A DNA stretch of 64,000 bases from Punica granatum (Eukaryota; Streptophyta; Magnoliopsida; Myrtales; Lythraceae), in contig NC_045127.1 of NCBI RefSeq assembly GCF_007655135.1, forward strand, positions 12,657,001 to 12,721,000, given 5' to 3'. The position numbers and the translations under genes are program-made. Each line of letters starts with the position of its first letter. Positions within the stretch are counted from its first letter, which is position 1. This document shows, piece by piece, positions 10,175 to 22,495 of this stretch. The notes under the pieces are model-generated. The model was given only the letters and a program-made list of their open reading frames with translations. It searched no databases and was not told the origin of the DNA.

Positions 10175-11349
10175 AAGTTTTCGTGTTCGGTGAGGCAGGA
10201 ATTGTTTAGTTGAATTGCTTCAGGTTAGATTAGACATAGAAGGGTCCTGCAATTCTTGCATTTTTTAGTGGACGGTGGAAGAATTGTTCGGAAGGGCAGC
10301 TATAGATTAGGTTGGCTTAGTTTTGGGGAGGATTTTCGAATTGGAAGTTTTCTATTTCCACAATAGATGGGATAAGTTGCAAATTTATGCATCTTTTTCC
10401 CAAATTTTGTGACCCTCTTCTTCCTTTTGTTATAGGTCAAATGTCATCAATGGTGACAGTCTTCCAGAACTCTGTTTTTCTTATTTTTCGAATATGCATC
10501 CCATTAATTTGTTTCATTTCAGTTCAGCCTCTCAACTTTGAGAAACATCGGATTTCGTCTCTCAACCTTGCCGATGTATGTTACAGTCGTCCAAAAAAGG
10601 TGCCATTAGGACTTAGTACTAGGGAAGTTGAACGGAATTGAACTATAACGCCCATATCTTGCATAACTTAAAACTCAGTTCGGGTCGAACTCAATACATA
10701 ACGAGCACACTTTTGTTATTATATTATGTTCTGTTACCAATCAAATATTGAAACTTCGAGTCTCGAAATTAGGGAATTGAACCATTCCAATAGAACTTGT
10801 CTCCAATAAAATACTAATCATGCACAAATATTCTTTATCAATTTTATAGTCTCAATTCCATTTACCTAACCAAATAAGAGTCTCTTCCTACCTGTCACCA
10901 CTGAAAAAGTACCTGTGCTCCTAGGATAAGGTCCTTGGTTTTTATAGAACCACCGAAAATTAAAATTTTCGGCATATTTATTGATTAAGAAATGATGATA
11001 AGTATGAGTTGTAATCAAACGCAGGGAACTGAGTGTTACAGTGATTCAGTGTCGCCCCTTGTCAAATTAAATGTCTGCACGTACTTAGATTAGACGTTTA
11101 ATAACATTTATAAAATCGGGCAACCATGAGTCGTCAACATCTCTGGTTTTGTGATGATAAAGTTGACAACTATCAACATTTGACAATGTTGTTCAAATTT
11201 TAAAAATCAAACCGAAGGGATACAACGGAATAAAGGTAGCAACTTTCAGGGGTCAAAACAGAAATTACTATAATTTGAGTTCACGGCATTGAACTCACTG
11301 CTTCACCCGAACAGAACTCCATTAACGGAGCTCGGCAACTCTGTTGGTC
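10175..11349. other. Intergenic: carrier 3' UTR and TRAPPC4 promoter
   Basis: No coding region is supported. The first few hundred bases probably include the carrier 3' UTR. The 10640-10900 stretch is AT-rich and resembles degraded repeat. The last ~100 bases before 11350 would hold the promoter and leader of the TRAPPC4 gene; no clear TATA box is visible there. Confidence 0.5.
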
Positions 11350-13045
11350 ATGGCGGCCGCGGCGATCTACAGCCTCTTCATCATCAACAAGTCCGGCGGG
11401 CTGATCTATTACAAGGTACACATCTCCAGACATACGGAGAATTCCTCCGATTTCGTGTAATTCGGGGGGAGTGATTTGGGTGATCTGCTGCGATTCAGGA
11501 GTATGGATCGGCGGGAAGGATGGACACGAACGACAGCTTGAGAGTGGCGAGCCTGTGGCACTCCATGCACGCCATCTCCCAGCAGCTCTCCCCGACCGTC
11601 GGGTGCTCCGGCATTGAGCTCCTCGAGGCCGACGCTTTCGATCTCCACTGCTTTCAGTCCCTTACCGGTAAGCTTGCTTACGCTTTTTCTCCATCGCCTG
11701 ACTTCCTTATTATTTCTGCCATTATCAAATGACATGAATTTGGCGCCATTGAAGTGTTTTGAAGAGATGAAGAAGGTAGATGTTGGTATAGATTTAGTGA
11801 TGATTTGATGAAGACTATCCGTGAAAGTCGATTTGGCGGTCAAGTCATAGACCATAGAGATTGAATGCTCATTAGTTGCTGATTGGAAGATCCTCGAGTT
11901 CTGGAATACATTTCGTGTGATCAGTACTTGGAATCGTGTTCGTGTATTGGTATTGATCTCGTTAAGCGTGTTCTCTAGCATTGTCGGACGGGGAAGTATC
12001 AAGTAAGTGTGGTCACTTTTAGTACACCGGAATAGAACGAAACGGAACTTTGATGGTGTGAACATTTCTTAAAGAAGTTAAAGGAAAACTCATATTTTCT
12101 ATATCGATAATCCTTACATTTTATTCAGTTACTCTCATTCCATCTCATTCCATTCCATTTCACCATACCAAATGGGGCTTGGCCTCAAGAGTCGTTAACA
12201 AATGGGATAAAACTTGTCATGCAAGAAAGAAAAACTATGTGTAGTTTATCATTCGCTTGAAGAACTGGCGGCATATTTATTCTCAATTGATTCCGGGATT
12301 ATAGGAGGTGCTTTGCAAAACTGGTACAGGTTGAAGCATTGTTGAATGCTAGTTCTCTCGAGGTTGTTCTCTTATGCAGATAGTGGTAGTGTTTCCAATA
12401 ATAAAGAAGTCTATGTCTAGTTTTGAATCCCTGGCTTCAAATGTAAATTCAGCTGTGTTTTGTCAGTCTTAGAATTCTTTCCTTTCCCCATTCTTAACGG
12501 AGTGTTGCTGATCTTGCCACTCATCTGCTCCTTACACTTCATTCTTCGGAAATAGATTTGACATCTTCATGTCCTAAGTATAGTTTAACATGATGGATTT
12601 CCCTCTGGGTGTCTGCATGGTTTAGTGATCCTTGCTTATTGCTCATGGGTCGAGCTCTTGCAATCCTCTTTGTCGTTGTGGAACAGAGGAAAATACATTG
12701 CGGGAGGGAGTTTGAGTTTGGAATTGTTGAAAAGAATGAATGAAATCATTAAGTTTGGATTTGCTAATATATCTCCACGTGGACATTCATTTTGCACCAT
12801 CGATGTCAGGTGTTTTAGCCAACCGTTAAGTTTCTTTTCTCTCTGCAGGAACAAAATTCTTCGTGGTGTGCGAACCCGGGACACTTCACATGGATGCTCT
12901 ACTGAAGGTTATTTACGAGCTTTACACGGACTATGTCCTGAAGAACCCCTTTTACGAGATGGAGATGCCAATCAGGTGCGAGCTCTTTGACCTCAATTTG
13001 TCCCAGGCGGTTCAAAAAGACCGCGTCGCTCTTTTAGGAAGATGA
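11350..13045 (+). CDS. TRAPPC4: TRAPP complex subunit TRS23/TRAPPC4, three exons
   Basis: Exons 11350-11415, 11499-11667 and 12849-13045, GT-AG introns, encode 143 residues. The sequence starts MAAAAIYSLFIINKSGG and contains YGSAGRMDTNDSLRVAS, QLSPTVGCSGIELLEAD, TKFFVVCEPG and YVLKNPFYEMEMPI, ending DRVALLGR. This is the full longin/sedlin-type fold of the TRAPP core subunit Trs23 (synbindin), known from yeast, animals and plants. It takes part in the Rab GTPase exchange core that tethers vesicles at the ER-Golgi and Golgi and, in plants, at the cell plate. The ATG lies just upstream of the conserved AIYSLFIINKSGG, so the start is secure. Intron 2 is long (about 1.18 kb) and AT-rich. No disabling change is visible. 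Confidence 0.96.
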
Positions 13046-14199
13046 TTGAATCTCTTTTGAACATTACTCTGTTGCTTCAATTATTTGTACAGAGATTTGA
13101 GCACGATGTTAGTACACTGTAATTCCTCTTCTCTTCGATATTTATATATCACCTGTGAACTATAACGAAAAGTACCTTTGCTGTATCCTTAATGAAATTC
13201 ACGAGTTAATGGAGCAATTCCTGTAGGAGCTCTTCAGTGACAACACCTTGGAAACTCGAACTACAGAGAAGATAATTTTCTAGAGTTCTCGGTCAAGTTC
13301 CAATTAGTATATTAACCGGTTTTACCAACATGGGATGGAAACGCACAGGCATGCGCAGGAGAACAGTTGGATGTCAAATAATCCAACTCGGAGTGTTGAT
13401 CAGGAAGTGTCTCTTTCCCCTTTGATTTTTGGTTTCCTTCTGGCATTAGAAAACAATGTTCTGGAAATTGGGATATCATTTCCAGCAGTTTCTGCTCGAT
13501 TCGCCGTCAAAAGAATAGGGAAAACAAACGCAGTTCCAACTCCAAGTTCAAGCCGAACCATTTGCACAGATAGACGAAAAAGATGAACTCCAAATTTAAA
13601 TGCGAATGAATATAGCCGGTTTTATCCATTTTCGCTTATTTTCTCTGAGAATATTTGGTTCTTCCTTCTGCTTTCAGTAATAATCTTTAGAGATCAAAGT
13701 ATGTGGTTCCACTTCAGTATCTGCCAAAATCAAGACCAAACATTGACCAAGATAGGTGACAGTAAAACTCTAAAACTGAAATTGGAATTCGAGTGGATTG
13801 AAATTTAATATTAGCATTTGGTTCCGGATTTTGCTCATCTGCCATTTTTTCAGTTACCAGAAAGGTCTATAAATCTAATACAACAAAATATAGACTAAAC
13901 TCTGATAACGAATATACTCTCGTTCAAATATAGATCTTGATAGTCAATAAAGGGATATGGAAATATGTAAACGTTAATTGCTCATCAGTCATTTGTTTAT
14001 TAGATAATGGAAGATAGCTGGCTTGCTCTTCTGTGTGAAATGGATGGATTGGAAATGGAGAAAAGGCGAAGCAAGAGAAGATTATCACTTCCACTTCGGT
14101 AAAAATTGTAATCTGTAATTTTGTATCGAGGAGGGCCCAATGGGCGGGCTGAAGCCTGAACATCCAAAACGATATCGTAATCCTAATTAAAAAAAAATG
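13046..14199. other. Intergenic between TRAPPC4 and tRNA-Ala
   Basis: The first ~160 bases are the likely TRAPPC4 3' UTR, with AT-rich polyadenylation-type sequence. The rest contains only short ORFs without recognisable motifs, and I see no repeat structure. Confidence 0.5.
14189..14197 (-). terminator. Pol III terminator of tRNA-Ala
   Basis: Nine A on the plus strand read as a T run on the minus strand, two bases beyond the 3' end of the tRNA gene. This is the standard RNA polymerase III stop. Confidence 0.85.
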
Positions 14200-14272
14200 T
14201 GGAGATGCGGGGTATCGAACCCCGTACCTCTCGCATGCAAAGCGAGCGCTCTACCGTTTGAGCTACATCCCC
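14200..14272 (-). tRNA. tRNA-Ala (anticodon UGC)
   Basis: The minus strand folds into a standard 73-nt tRNA without intron: acceptor GGGGATG/CATCTCC plus discriminator A, D arm GCTC...GAGC, anticodon stem CTCGC/GCGAG with loop TTTGCAT (anticodon TGC), and T arm CGGGG-TTCGATA-CCCCG. The third acceptor pair is G3-U70, the key identity element for alanyl-tRNA synthetase. Internal A and B boxes are intact, so the gene looks functional. Confidence 0.97.
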
Positions 14273-15540
14273 AACCAATTGACATTATTTTCCATAAAAT
14301 ATATTTATCCCATGGAGAACCCGTACGAATGGAACTATACCATGAGAGGTTTACCTATATATACACTAAACTATTGAACTCATACGTTGCATGAATTTTA
14401 TAAAAAAAAAAATTATTGTGAAATATTAACATTGATTTATAGTTTATATTAATACATAGAAAAATTACTTTTATACAATATAAAATTTAATGCAATAAAT
14501 TTCATATCCATGCTATATAATTTTAATTTAAGAGCTCATCAGTAAAATATTCATGTAAATTATTTCATAGACATGATCACAATTATCAATTCAACATATA
14601 AGGAAATTACTGTAAAATCCAAAAAATACAAAATTCCTAACTTTAATTAATGAAAGATTAATAATCATAGTCTATAAAATTTTATATTTATTTGTAGTTG
14701 TCATTTTCCCACTCATGTTTCATATATTAAGTTTTGTAAATTTAAATAGTTTTAGATAAAATGACTAATTACTTTGATTAGAGATTTATTTAATCTAAAT
14801 TTTGTAAGGCTAATAATGATTATTAAAATTAATTAAGTAATTTTTTAAATTATGTAAATTTATTTATTAGTAAAATAGCAATTGCTTATAAAATAACAAT
14901 AGCCTTTAATGTTTCTTTTAGATATATATTTTTCAATGCAATAACAAAAACAAATAATACTATTCAACGATAATAATTAATATTATTCAATGTCAAATAA
15001 CGCACTGATTTAACTCTTCGACCCCTATTTAATAGGGTGTGATACAACTTTATATATATATATATAATTACAATAATAATTATATTATTCAACATGCAGC
15101 CGGTCCAATTCGATAGCTTACACACAATTAAATCATCCCTAATCCTCCTCCGCTTTGATCAAGGGAGAGAAGGTAAAAAAGTGGGAGAATTACGTTCCAC
15201 TTTCCCTCTTTCCTCTTCCATACAACTTTCTCTGCATTTCTCTTGTATCCAAAAAAAAAAAAGAAGGTATGCATAGATGTGCTACAGCATAATCTTTTTT
15301 TTTTTGGGTAGTAAACGGGCCGTAGCCCTTCTCTTTTTTTCTTTTTTCTTTGATCTAATTTGCGCAATTAGGGATGGAACGAGGGGAGATTAGAAGTCGC
15401 AATCGCCGCAAGCTAAAACTTTCATGTTTTAAGGATATTTACATTTACTATTTTAAGTTTTAATGAAAGTTTCTTATATTCTACCCCTAACTCGAAAAAA
15501 CAATCCTACCATTCGATATGTTTAGAACCTCCCTTAAGTC
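14273..15540. other. AT-rich intergenic sequence
   Basis: Very AT-rich, with a TA microsatellite near 15051-15066 and A/T-run sequence at 15251-15350. No coding, RNA or transposon features are supported. Confidence 0.5.
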
Positions 15541-15589
15541 CAAATCTTGAATCCGGCGCCGTGTACCATTACAAGGTATGTTTGTTAGG

Positions 15590-16140
15590 GATTGAATTTT
15601 CGGCCCGACATCTAGTGAGCCATGAAGGCCTCCGAAGCCCACTAAGGGGTAAAGTTCTGCTGGGCATAGGGGAGCCCAGTAAGGATCGAACGAAGCCTGT
15701 TGGTTGATTGGGTCGGCATAGAGACTCAGAAATCTTTCCCAGTTTGTCGAGATGTGATGCTAGAGCAATATATTGGGAGTCACATTAAATAAAGTAAAAA
15801 TATCTTCATGATCATTTATGAATATCAAGGTATGTCCATTGTCTAGAAGATTACGCACTATTGTTCTCGTAAGAAACCTAGTTGACTTGAGCGTCGGAAA
15901 GGAAAATCAGGCCACTACCCTGATCTTTCCTTTTCTGCATGTTGTTCCTATTCGTCGCCAATTCAACGGGTCATCAAAAGGTATTCAATATTGGGCTCTA
16001 AAAATTCGTTGGGATGCTAAATTGATGAAGAACATCTCCAAGCACATTTCGCCGATCATCTGCTTGAGACAGAGCACGCCCAAATAATAGAGAAGGCCCC
16101 CTTTAACAGAAACCTCCAATCCGAGACTTGTCTGGCGAAA
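15590..16140 (+). repeat. Probable LTR-retrotransposon remnant
   Basis: Around 15862-15912 the sequence runs TCTCGTAAGAAACCTAGTTGACTTGAGCGTCGGA and on into TCAGGCCAC and CCTGATCTTTCC (quoted here in parts). A 'gacttgagcgtcgga' motif followed by a CCTGATC stretch is a recurring feature of the R-U5 end of long plant Gypsy LTRs (Tat/Ogre-like). No coding domain or paired LTR is visible. Classified by pattern recognition only. Confidence 0.35.
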
Positions 16141-16870
16141 CATCAGTAATTGAAGACAAGCCAGCATTGTCCCAGTAACCCTAGCGGCTAGAGTGGTCAT
16201 GGCAGATCAAACTGTATGAGTCATTCAAGTTTTCCGAGTAACCCTCAAGTAACAGAAAAAGCTTTTTTTAATGGAAATCCATAACCGGAGGTCTGTTTGA
16301 CAAAATCTTAACACCAGTGAACTGGCCAATGCAATTTTAACAATCCTAAGGGTTTGAGTGAAAATCTCATATTGGACTGCACAAATCATTTAGGTCACCA
16401 GAACAGTTCTAAAAAGGTCTTAAGTGCCCATCGGCAAGCCTTCAAGATCTGTTTTCTACAAACGGATATTACATCAATCTCTAGCTACCTCAAGCAACTC
16501 AGGAAAAAACCAGAGAAGTTCGACTACAAACTCTTAGGACGTTTCCGATTCCACGTTTGTAGTATAGGCGGCCGAGTCAACTGTTCTGTATAAATAACAA
16601 AGCATATCAATACGGCCGATGCAGGACGCAGACACACGATGCACCATCAGAAATGGTTAACTTTGCTCTGATCACCTGAAATGAGCAAAACTGGCTCCCG
16701 AGCTTACAGACCATCAAGTCGCCGGTTTAAGCAGAACATATCGATATTAGGTTCGTTGGAATCCTCTCATCGCCGACATCGAGAATGTGACATCCATTTA
16801 AGTCACAAAATTCCAATACGCGATCAGTCGAGACCCGAACACCTCGATCTCTCATTCCATTCAATGGGAC
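16141..16870. other. Non-coding, probably LTR-derived
   Basis: Slightly higher GC than the surroundings, no recognisable ORF, continuous in character with the LTR-like sequence upstream. Nothing specific can be assigned. Confidence 0.35.
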
Positions 16871-16876
16871 CCACTC

Positions 16877-17530
16877 TTTTCTATCTACCTATTACATTAC
16901 TTCTCTTCTTCTACTATCAACTCTTATACATATATACATACATATACATTCTATCTTACATTTACCAATACCAACTCAATACAATTGCCATCAACCAACT
17001 ACAACACTTCAATTCCTATCCAAAATCTAAACATCTCATCTCACTACATCTCTTCTCTTTTTTTTTTCTTTATTTTTTCTTTCGGTTACAAGGGAGGCCC
17101 ATAGGTCTAGTACATTGAAATAAAAATCCTAAATATCTAATAAAGGGGCACGGATAGTCCCATTGGGTATCGAACCTGAGACCTCTTGGTCGCCAAGCGA
17201 GAGGTGCACCACTGTGCTATTCTTTATCTTGATTACATCTCTTCTATTTTCTCTTCTACTTCTCTTACCCTACTATCAACTCTTATACACCCATAAATAC
17301 ATATATATTCTATATTCTATCAACCAATACAAACTTCATGAAATTTCCATCAACCAACTATAACTCTCCTATCCTCATCCAAAATCTAAACATCCCATCT
17401 CACCACATCTCTTTTTTTTTTTCTTTTCAAAATCTCTTCGTACTTCTCTTACCCTACTATCAACTCTCATACACCCATACATACATATGCATTCTATCTC
17501 CTATTAATTCTCAGCCTTTCACCATCTAAC
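16877..17530 (+). repeat. ~190-bp tandem repeat, about 2.5 copies, split by a SINE
   Basis: Pyrimidine-rich units start near 16877, 17240 and 17437. Shared blocks in order are CTACTATCAACTCTTATACA, CATACATATACATTCTATC, CATCAACCAACTA, ATCCAAAATCTAAACAT and CATCTCACYACATCTCTT. The first and second units are separated by the SINE at 17057-17233. The third unit is partial. Confidence 0.85.
17057..17233 (-). mobile_element. tRNA-derived SINE, family S2, best-preserved copy
   Basis: Read on the minus strand, the head has an A box (TAGCACAGTGGTGCA), 40 bases of tRNA-like sequence and a B box (GGTTCGATACC), then a body ending in GGCCTCCCTTGTAACC and an A-rich tail (the T-rich run at 17057-17080 on plus). 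The 12-bp direct repeat TACATCTCTTCT at 17045-17056 and 17234-17245 fits a target duplication. Because the host is itself a tandem repeat containing this sequence, the duplication is suggestive and not decisive. Confidence 0.8.
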
Positions 17531-17699
17531 ACTTACACACACAATCACCATCTTCTTCTTCCAATATACACCCATTAGCTACCATTCAACAACACACTTC
17601 AACTATCACTTTCTCTTACTAACTCTCACTCTCTTTCAACTCTAGAAACTCTCTCAAACTCCTTAGAACTCACAAGGTTCGGCCAGCCCCATAGCAGCC

Positions 17700-18030
17700 C
17701 ACTTTCAAGACCAAAACCGGCCCGTTTCCACGGCGATCGCCTCCTAACCCAACCTGAGCTTCAAAAAAACGACATACCCCGTTGTTTTCGACCTCCCGAG
17801 TCCGTTGGTGGTGGTAGTTTTTCCATTTGAGGCCTCCAACACCTCATTCCAGTATTGCACCAAATCGGATCCCCAGGTACTTTCCCGGTTTCTAGGCGAG
17901 TTTCACCTCCCAACCTGACCCGAGCTTCAAACAAACTATATGTCCCACATGTTTTCGACCTCCCGAGTCCATTGGTGATGTCTGTTTCTTCATTTGAAGC
18001 CTCCTACATGTCGTTTCAGCTCAGGTCAGC
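17700..18030 (+). repeat. ~175-bp direct duplication
   Basis: The segment at about 17748-17860 recurs at 17918-18020: shared GAGCTTCAAA, GTTTTCGACCTCCCGAGTCC, TTGGTGRTG and CATTTGARGCCTCC. Both lie in a GC-richer block that resembles non-coding LTR sequence. Confidence 0.75.
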
Positions 18031-18229
18031 AGCGCCCATTATAAATTCCTCGGTCTCTCGGTGAACTTCTTCCCTCTACGACTAAGGTGAGTCGTGCCCA
18101 TATCCCTTGACGGGTCACCCACGACCCACACTCTTCCCCGTGACAAGGAGGCCACGGTCCAAGAGCCGAGCCACCTTGTGCAACCATCGTGAGCTCCCTT
18201 TCTTCCTCTCGGATTTTCTTCCTTTTCTT

Positions 18230-18960
18230 TCTGTTTTCATTTGCAGGCGGGTCAGTAGAGGAGCCAGCCACTTATGAGCCACCTCCAGCCACGACCCGGG
18301 GTCCCTTAAGAGTCGTAAGCCACCATGCCAAGTTGATGGAACAGTCCCTAGCAGCTCAACTAGCTCTAACAAATCGCAGCTCCACCCGAGCCCTTCCCGA
18401 GTCCTTCTCGAGACATCCAACAACCTGAGCGTCCAACACTATTTCTCCTTCTTTTTTCCTCTTCGTTTTAGTTTGTTTTGCAGGTTGGAAACCCTGAGAC
18501 ATTCCAAAATAGCCACTGCACCACCAACAGCTCGAAGACCTCGAAAACTCATTCTCGAGTCCATTCTATGGTTTGCTTCTGCGTTGATCGTGTTCGGCTC
18601 TATATCACGACTTTGGCTTGTTCATTTTCCTCTCTTTTACTCTATTTTGCAGGTTGGGAACCTCCGGAGCAGTCCCTAGCAGTCGCACCTCCACAGCTAT
18701 CCGAGAGAGCCCGAGAGTTCCCTCACGGTTCAATCTTCTGTTCAGCACTGAGCTGGACAGTTGCAGCTTATTCTGGCCCTTTTCCAACTCATTTTTACCT
18801 CCAAGGCATAGGTATAATATCCTCGAAACCCTTAGAGAATTTATGACTTTAGTTTCCGAGCTTTGTGGGGTGATAAGGTGGTCCACGACCGATTATATGC
18901 ATGTTTTACTTGGTTTACATGTTTATTTAATGTTGTGTTGCATGCTAGCATGACATGAAG
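18230..18960 (+). repeat. Diverged repeats in LTR-like sequence
   Basis: GAACAGTCCCTAGCAGCTC near 18340 and GAGCAGTCCCTAGCAGTCGC near 18670, and TTTGCAGGTTGG at about 18478 and 18648, suggest an internal duplication with a period of some 170-330 bases. ORFs here are short and in several frames, with no known domain, so I treat them as non-coding. Confidence 0.5.
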
Positions 18961-19034
18961 TGGTTAAATTCGGAGTCAGGGAGACCGCCATGGCTCGAAA
19001 AACCCATTGGAGCTGATTTAAATTCATTTCTCGT

Positions 19035-19525
19035 ATTGTTATCACTCTTTAGTGATGATTGATATCACTCGAGCACTCATCTTAAAGTGAAGCTAGAGTG
19101 TGTGATTACTAATATCACTCTCGAGTGATGACTAATATCACTCCAGTACTCCTCTTAAAGCGAAGCAAAGCGAGTGTGTGGTTACTGATACCACTCTTTA
19201 GTGATGACTGGTATCATTAGAGCATTCATCTTGAAGCGAAGCGAGTGTGTGGTTGTTTATACCACTCTCGAGTGATGACTGATATCATATGAGCACTCAT
19301 CTTGAAGCGAAACGAAGCGAAGCGAGTGTGTGGTTACTAATTACCACTCTCGAGTGATGATTGATATCACTCGAGCACTCATTCTGGAGCGAAGCGAAGC
19401 AAGAATGAGTTACTAATACCATTCTCGAGTGATGAGTGATGTCTCTCCAGCACTCATCTTGAAGCGAAGCGGAGTGAATGTGTGGTTACTGATACCACTC
19501 TTGAGTGATGAGTGATATCATTGAA
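19035..19525 (+). repeat. ~75-bp minisatellite, about 7 copies, with inverted motifs
   Basis: Seven diverged units carry the common order ATACCACTCTCGAGTGATGA, GATATCACTCGAGCACTCAT, CTTGAAGCGAAGCGA and GTGTGTGGTTACT. Within each unit, CACTC-TC-GAGTG is an inverted repeat, and the GCGAAGC submotif varies in number. No open reading frame runs through the array. Confidence 0.92.
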
Positions 19526-20957
19526 GGCATCAATGAAGGTCCCTAACTAGGCCACATCTCTGTAATAGCTATTAGGTTTCTCTCGGTAAGGTGTTCAATA
19601 GCTATCCTCAGCAATAAACGATGCGCAATAAGCTCATACCATGAGCATATCACTATCATGGACTAAAGGTTAATTCTCCAATTAATTAATCATAAGATAT
19701 CATTTAACTTTTCAATTAAGTTAGATAAAAATATAAGTAACACTTATCTGTTAAATGTGGAGTAGTACATCACAGGTAATGGTCCCCTGGACAGGTAGTT
19801 TTCGCCACGAAGGAAGCACTCATTGCTTCGTTCTCGAGTCGTCACTTCAACGCTTTCAATTACAGTATTGTAGAATCAAGATACTAGGTGCCCTTTGTTG
19901 CCTTTTATAGTGATATGGGACCTTAATTAATTTGCATGTATGCTACCTTGGACTTTTATTATGCTCTCAAAGTAGGAGAAGTCCTTCAGCTTGGGCTCTT
20001 GTTTCAAATAAAATCACTACTTTACTCAATTCAATACTACTCAATTCTTCTACAAATTCAACACTATAATTATTACTATTTTATCATTTTCTTATATATA
20101 TTAATACTTTTTCTTACCTACTTTTCTTTAATATTATTATAACAAAATTTTTAATAATAAATTATCCCTCTATTTTTATATGACATGTACTCATACATAC
20201 ATATATAAATATATATCCCCATATACAGATACCAACATATATAAATAAATATTGAGTTTATTGTATCATATAACTCAACGTTGACAGATATTCTTAAATC
20301 TATCCCAATGTCGATTTTTTCCCTGAGATATCCCAACGTTACTAATTTGATGTCACCATCTATCCTTGATAAAACAAAAATACGAATGTTAGGATACCTC
20401 AGGAAAAAAAAAATATCCACGTATATGGATGCACACATAAATATATAAGCACACGCATATTATGGAAGCATTTTCTCACGCGTTGGACGTGGGGCAGTAT
20501 CCCATCAAAAGTTCCAGACCATAAATTAATATATTCAAACACCGGTACTTCTTACATAAAACACATACTCATATATCTTTAATTGAAATACATCTAAGGT
20601 TACGGAAGGGATGAGCAGTGTCCGTACGGGTGCACACAGTGGAGATGCGATTGCTTCTTGCGGAGCAGCGAAATCGGAAGTGATGGAGTGGCCTTTCACG
20701 GGTGCACAATTCCTCCGTTGAAGAGAACAAAAATGAAGCGGAAGGCAGTCTGCAGCTTTCTTCTTCCTCTTTTTTTTTGGCTCGTCGGGGTTTTAATTTT
20801 GCTCGTCCATTTTTATGTTTAAAGGTTCTCTGCCATTTTGTCTGGGGAAGGTCATACAACTTTTCAGACTCCAGTATACGATTTTGTCCTCTAGTTGGAG
20901 AAAATAGAGTTCGAGTGTTCACTCAACTCAAAAGGCCGAACAGAGTGCAGTCACACA
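19526..20957. other. Non-coding, AT-rich, one small inverted repeat
   Basis: No gene is supported. Arms at about 20317-20340 and 20388-20412 (TTTCCCTGAGATATCCCAAC against TTTCCTGAGGTATCCTAAC) form a 24-bp inverted repeat and may be a MITE fragment. The stretch 20580-20960 has ORFs on both strands without recognisable motifs. Confidence 0.45.
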
Positions 20958-20973
20958 TTTATAATAAATAAAA

Positions 20974-21291
20974 GAGATATTTATCTAAAATTGCCTATGA
21001 TTTGTTCTTTTTGTCAAATCTATCATATATTTTTTTTGTCAAATCTATCATATGGTTTACTTTTTGCTTCAAATCTATCCCGGCGTTATCTTTTTCGTCG
21101 ACATCTAACGGACGTGCTGACGTGGCGCCTACGTGGCAAGTGTGGCCCACTGTCTCTTCACGTGCCACGTCAGCACGGCAGTTAGATGTCGACGGAAAAG
21201 ATAACGCCGGGATAAATTTGATGCAAAAAGTAAACCATGGGATAGATTTGACAAAACGGACAAACCATGAGTCATTTTAGGTAAAAACCCC
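20974..21291 (+). mobile_element. Fold-back MITE with perfect 9-bp TSD, nested
   Basis: Arms of about 130-150 bp pair across the element: left AAATCTATCCCGGCGTTATC, right GATAACGCCGGGATAAAT, with a CACGTGCCACGTC-rich centre. Direct repeats TAAATAAAA at 20965-20973 and 21292-21300 give a perfect 9-bp target duplication. The left arm has an extra internal duplication of TTTTTGTCAAATCTATCATA. No coding capacity. Long arms plus a 9-bp TSD suggest a Mutator-derived MITE. Confidence 0.85.
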
Positions 21292-22455
21292 TAAATAAAA
21301 CTATTATTGTCATTCATTTATTTTGATCAAGCCATCACTTGAGTCCCTCCTCAAGTTTTACCATCAATTTGGCTTACACGTTGGGGTTCCGTCGATCAAT
21401 TTGGTCCATGCTGTCAATGCCACTAACGGATGTCTGATGTGGTTGCATTGTTGGACAAAACAGTGTCAAAAAAATAATTTTTTAATTTGAATTTTCAAAA
21501 CAATGTCATTTTCATAATTTTTTGAAAAAAATAATTATTACCGTTATCATTTTTTTATGTTTATTTTACGTTGAGGGAAGTGGAAACAGTCACTATCATC
21601 TTTTTACTTTCCTGGAGCCACCACTTTAGTCCCTCATCAATTTTTGCCATCAATTTGGCCCAAACGTTGGAGTTCCGTTTATCAAGGGGGCAACTGCCGG
21701 ACGGGGAGGCCCCATCCGGTCTCTCCCCTTCCCGAATACCTCTATTTTACTCTGTTGCTGAGGGTGATGTTGTTGATCGAAGGAAGAGATGCATCAGCTC
21801 GTTGGAGAGGAAGAGACTGCTCGGAGGGGCCTGTGGCTGAGCGGTTATGATGGAGGAACACTGGAAATGGATTGAAGAGGCGACCTGAAACTTACTATAG
21901 CTCTCAAGTAAGGGAAATTTAGGCTAGTCGTTAGAGCTGGACACGGGGCTAAACTAGGGGTCCAGTTCAGGTTTCCTAGAACCTAGCGCTCTACTTTCCT
22001 CTAATTCAGTTATCCTTCTGCTCAACTCTGAGGTAGGCTCTGTTAAGGGCTTCCTCGTATGCACAGTAACAATGCCTCTTATTTTACAAAGGGAACGTCC
22101 TTTCCTGGTAACCTAGGGGGCCAGTCCAAGATCATATTGTTCCTCTACAATAGCCCCCCGCATAGCAACTAATTTCCGAACTAAACAACCACGAAATCAT
22201 CAAGAAAGGGGCGTAATACCTCATTCACGACTCTAATGAATGTCGCCGGGAGTAATATCCTGCATTTTTCTTTCCGTTAGTGAAATTTTTTTTCCAATCC
22301 ATGAATATATTTGAATGAATGATTCATGAATCATCGTCTTCCCCCAAAAACCATTGATTAGGAGTTAGCTCGAAGCTGCGGAGTCCACTGTGGTGGCGAT
22401 GTACTGGGTGGAAATGAGCCTGGCGGTTGAGATCGAGAGAGAAAATAACCGCGCG

Positions 22456-22456
<1 letters not shown>

Positions 22457-22491
<35 letters not shown>
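22457..22491 (+). repeat. (GA)n microsatellite
   Basis: About seventeen GA units within the interior of the long-TIR element, near its right arm. Confidence 0.9.

Positions 22492-22495
<4 letters not shown>

Noticed and set aside
11409..12065. 218-codon minus-strand ORF over TRAPPC4 exon 2 and intron 2
   Set aside because: It overlaps the well-supported TRAPPC4 exon in antisense and has no recognisable motif.
12000..12180. MITE-like GGAATRGAAYG sequence in TRAPPC4 intron 2
   Set aside because: Inverted ends are too weak and no target duplication was found.
16681..18960. ORFs of 60-145 codons in the 17-19 kb region
   Set aside because: They fall in tandem-repeat or LTR-like DNA, overlap a SINE, and lack any domain.
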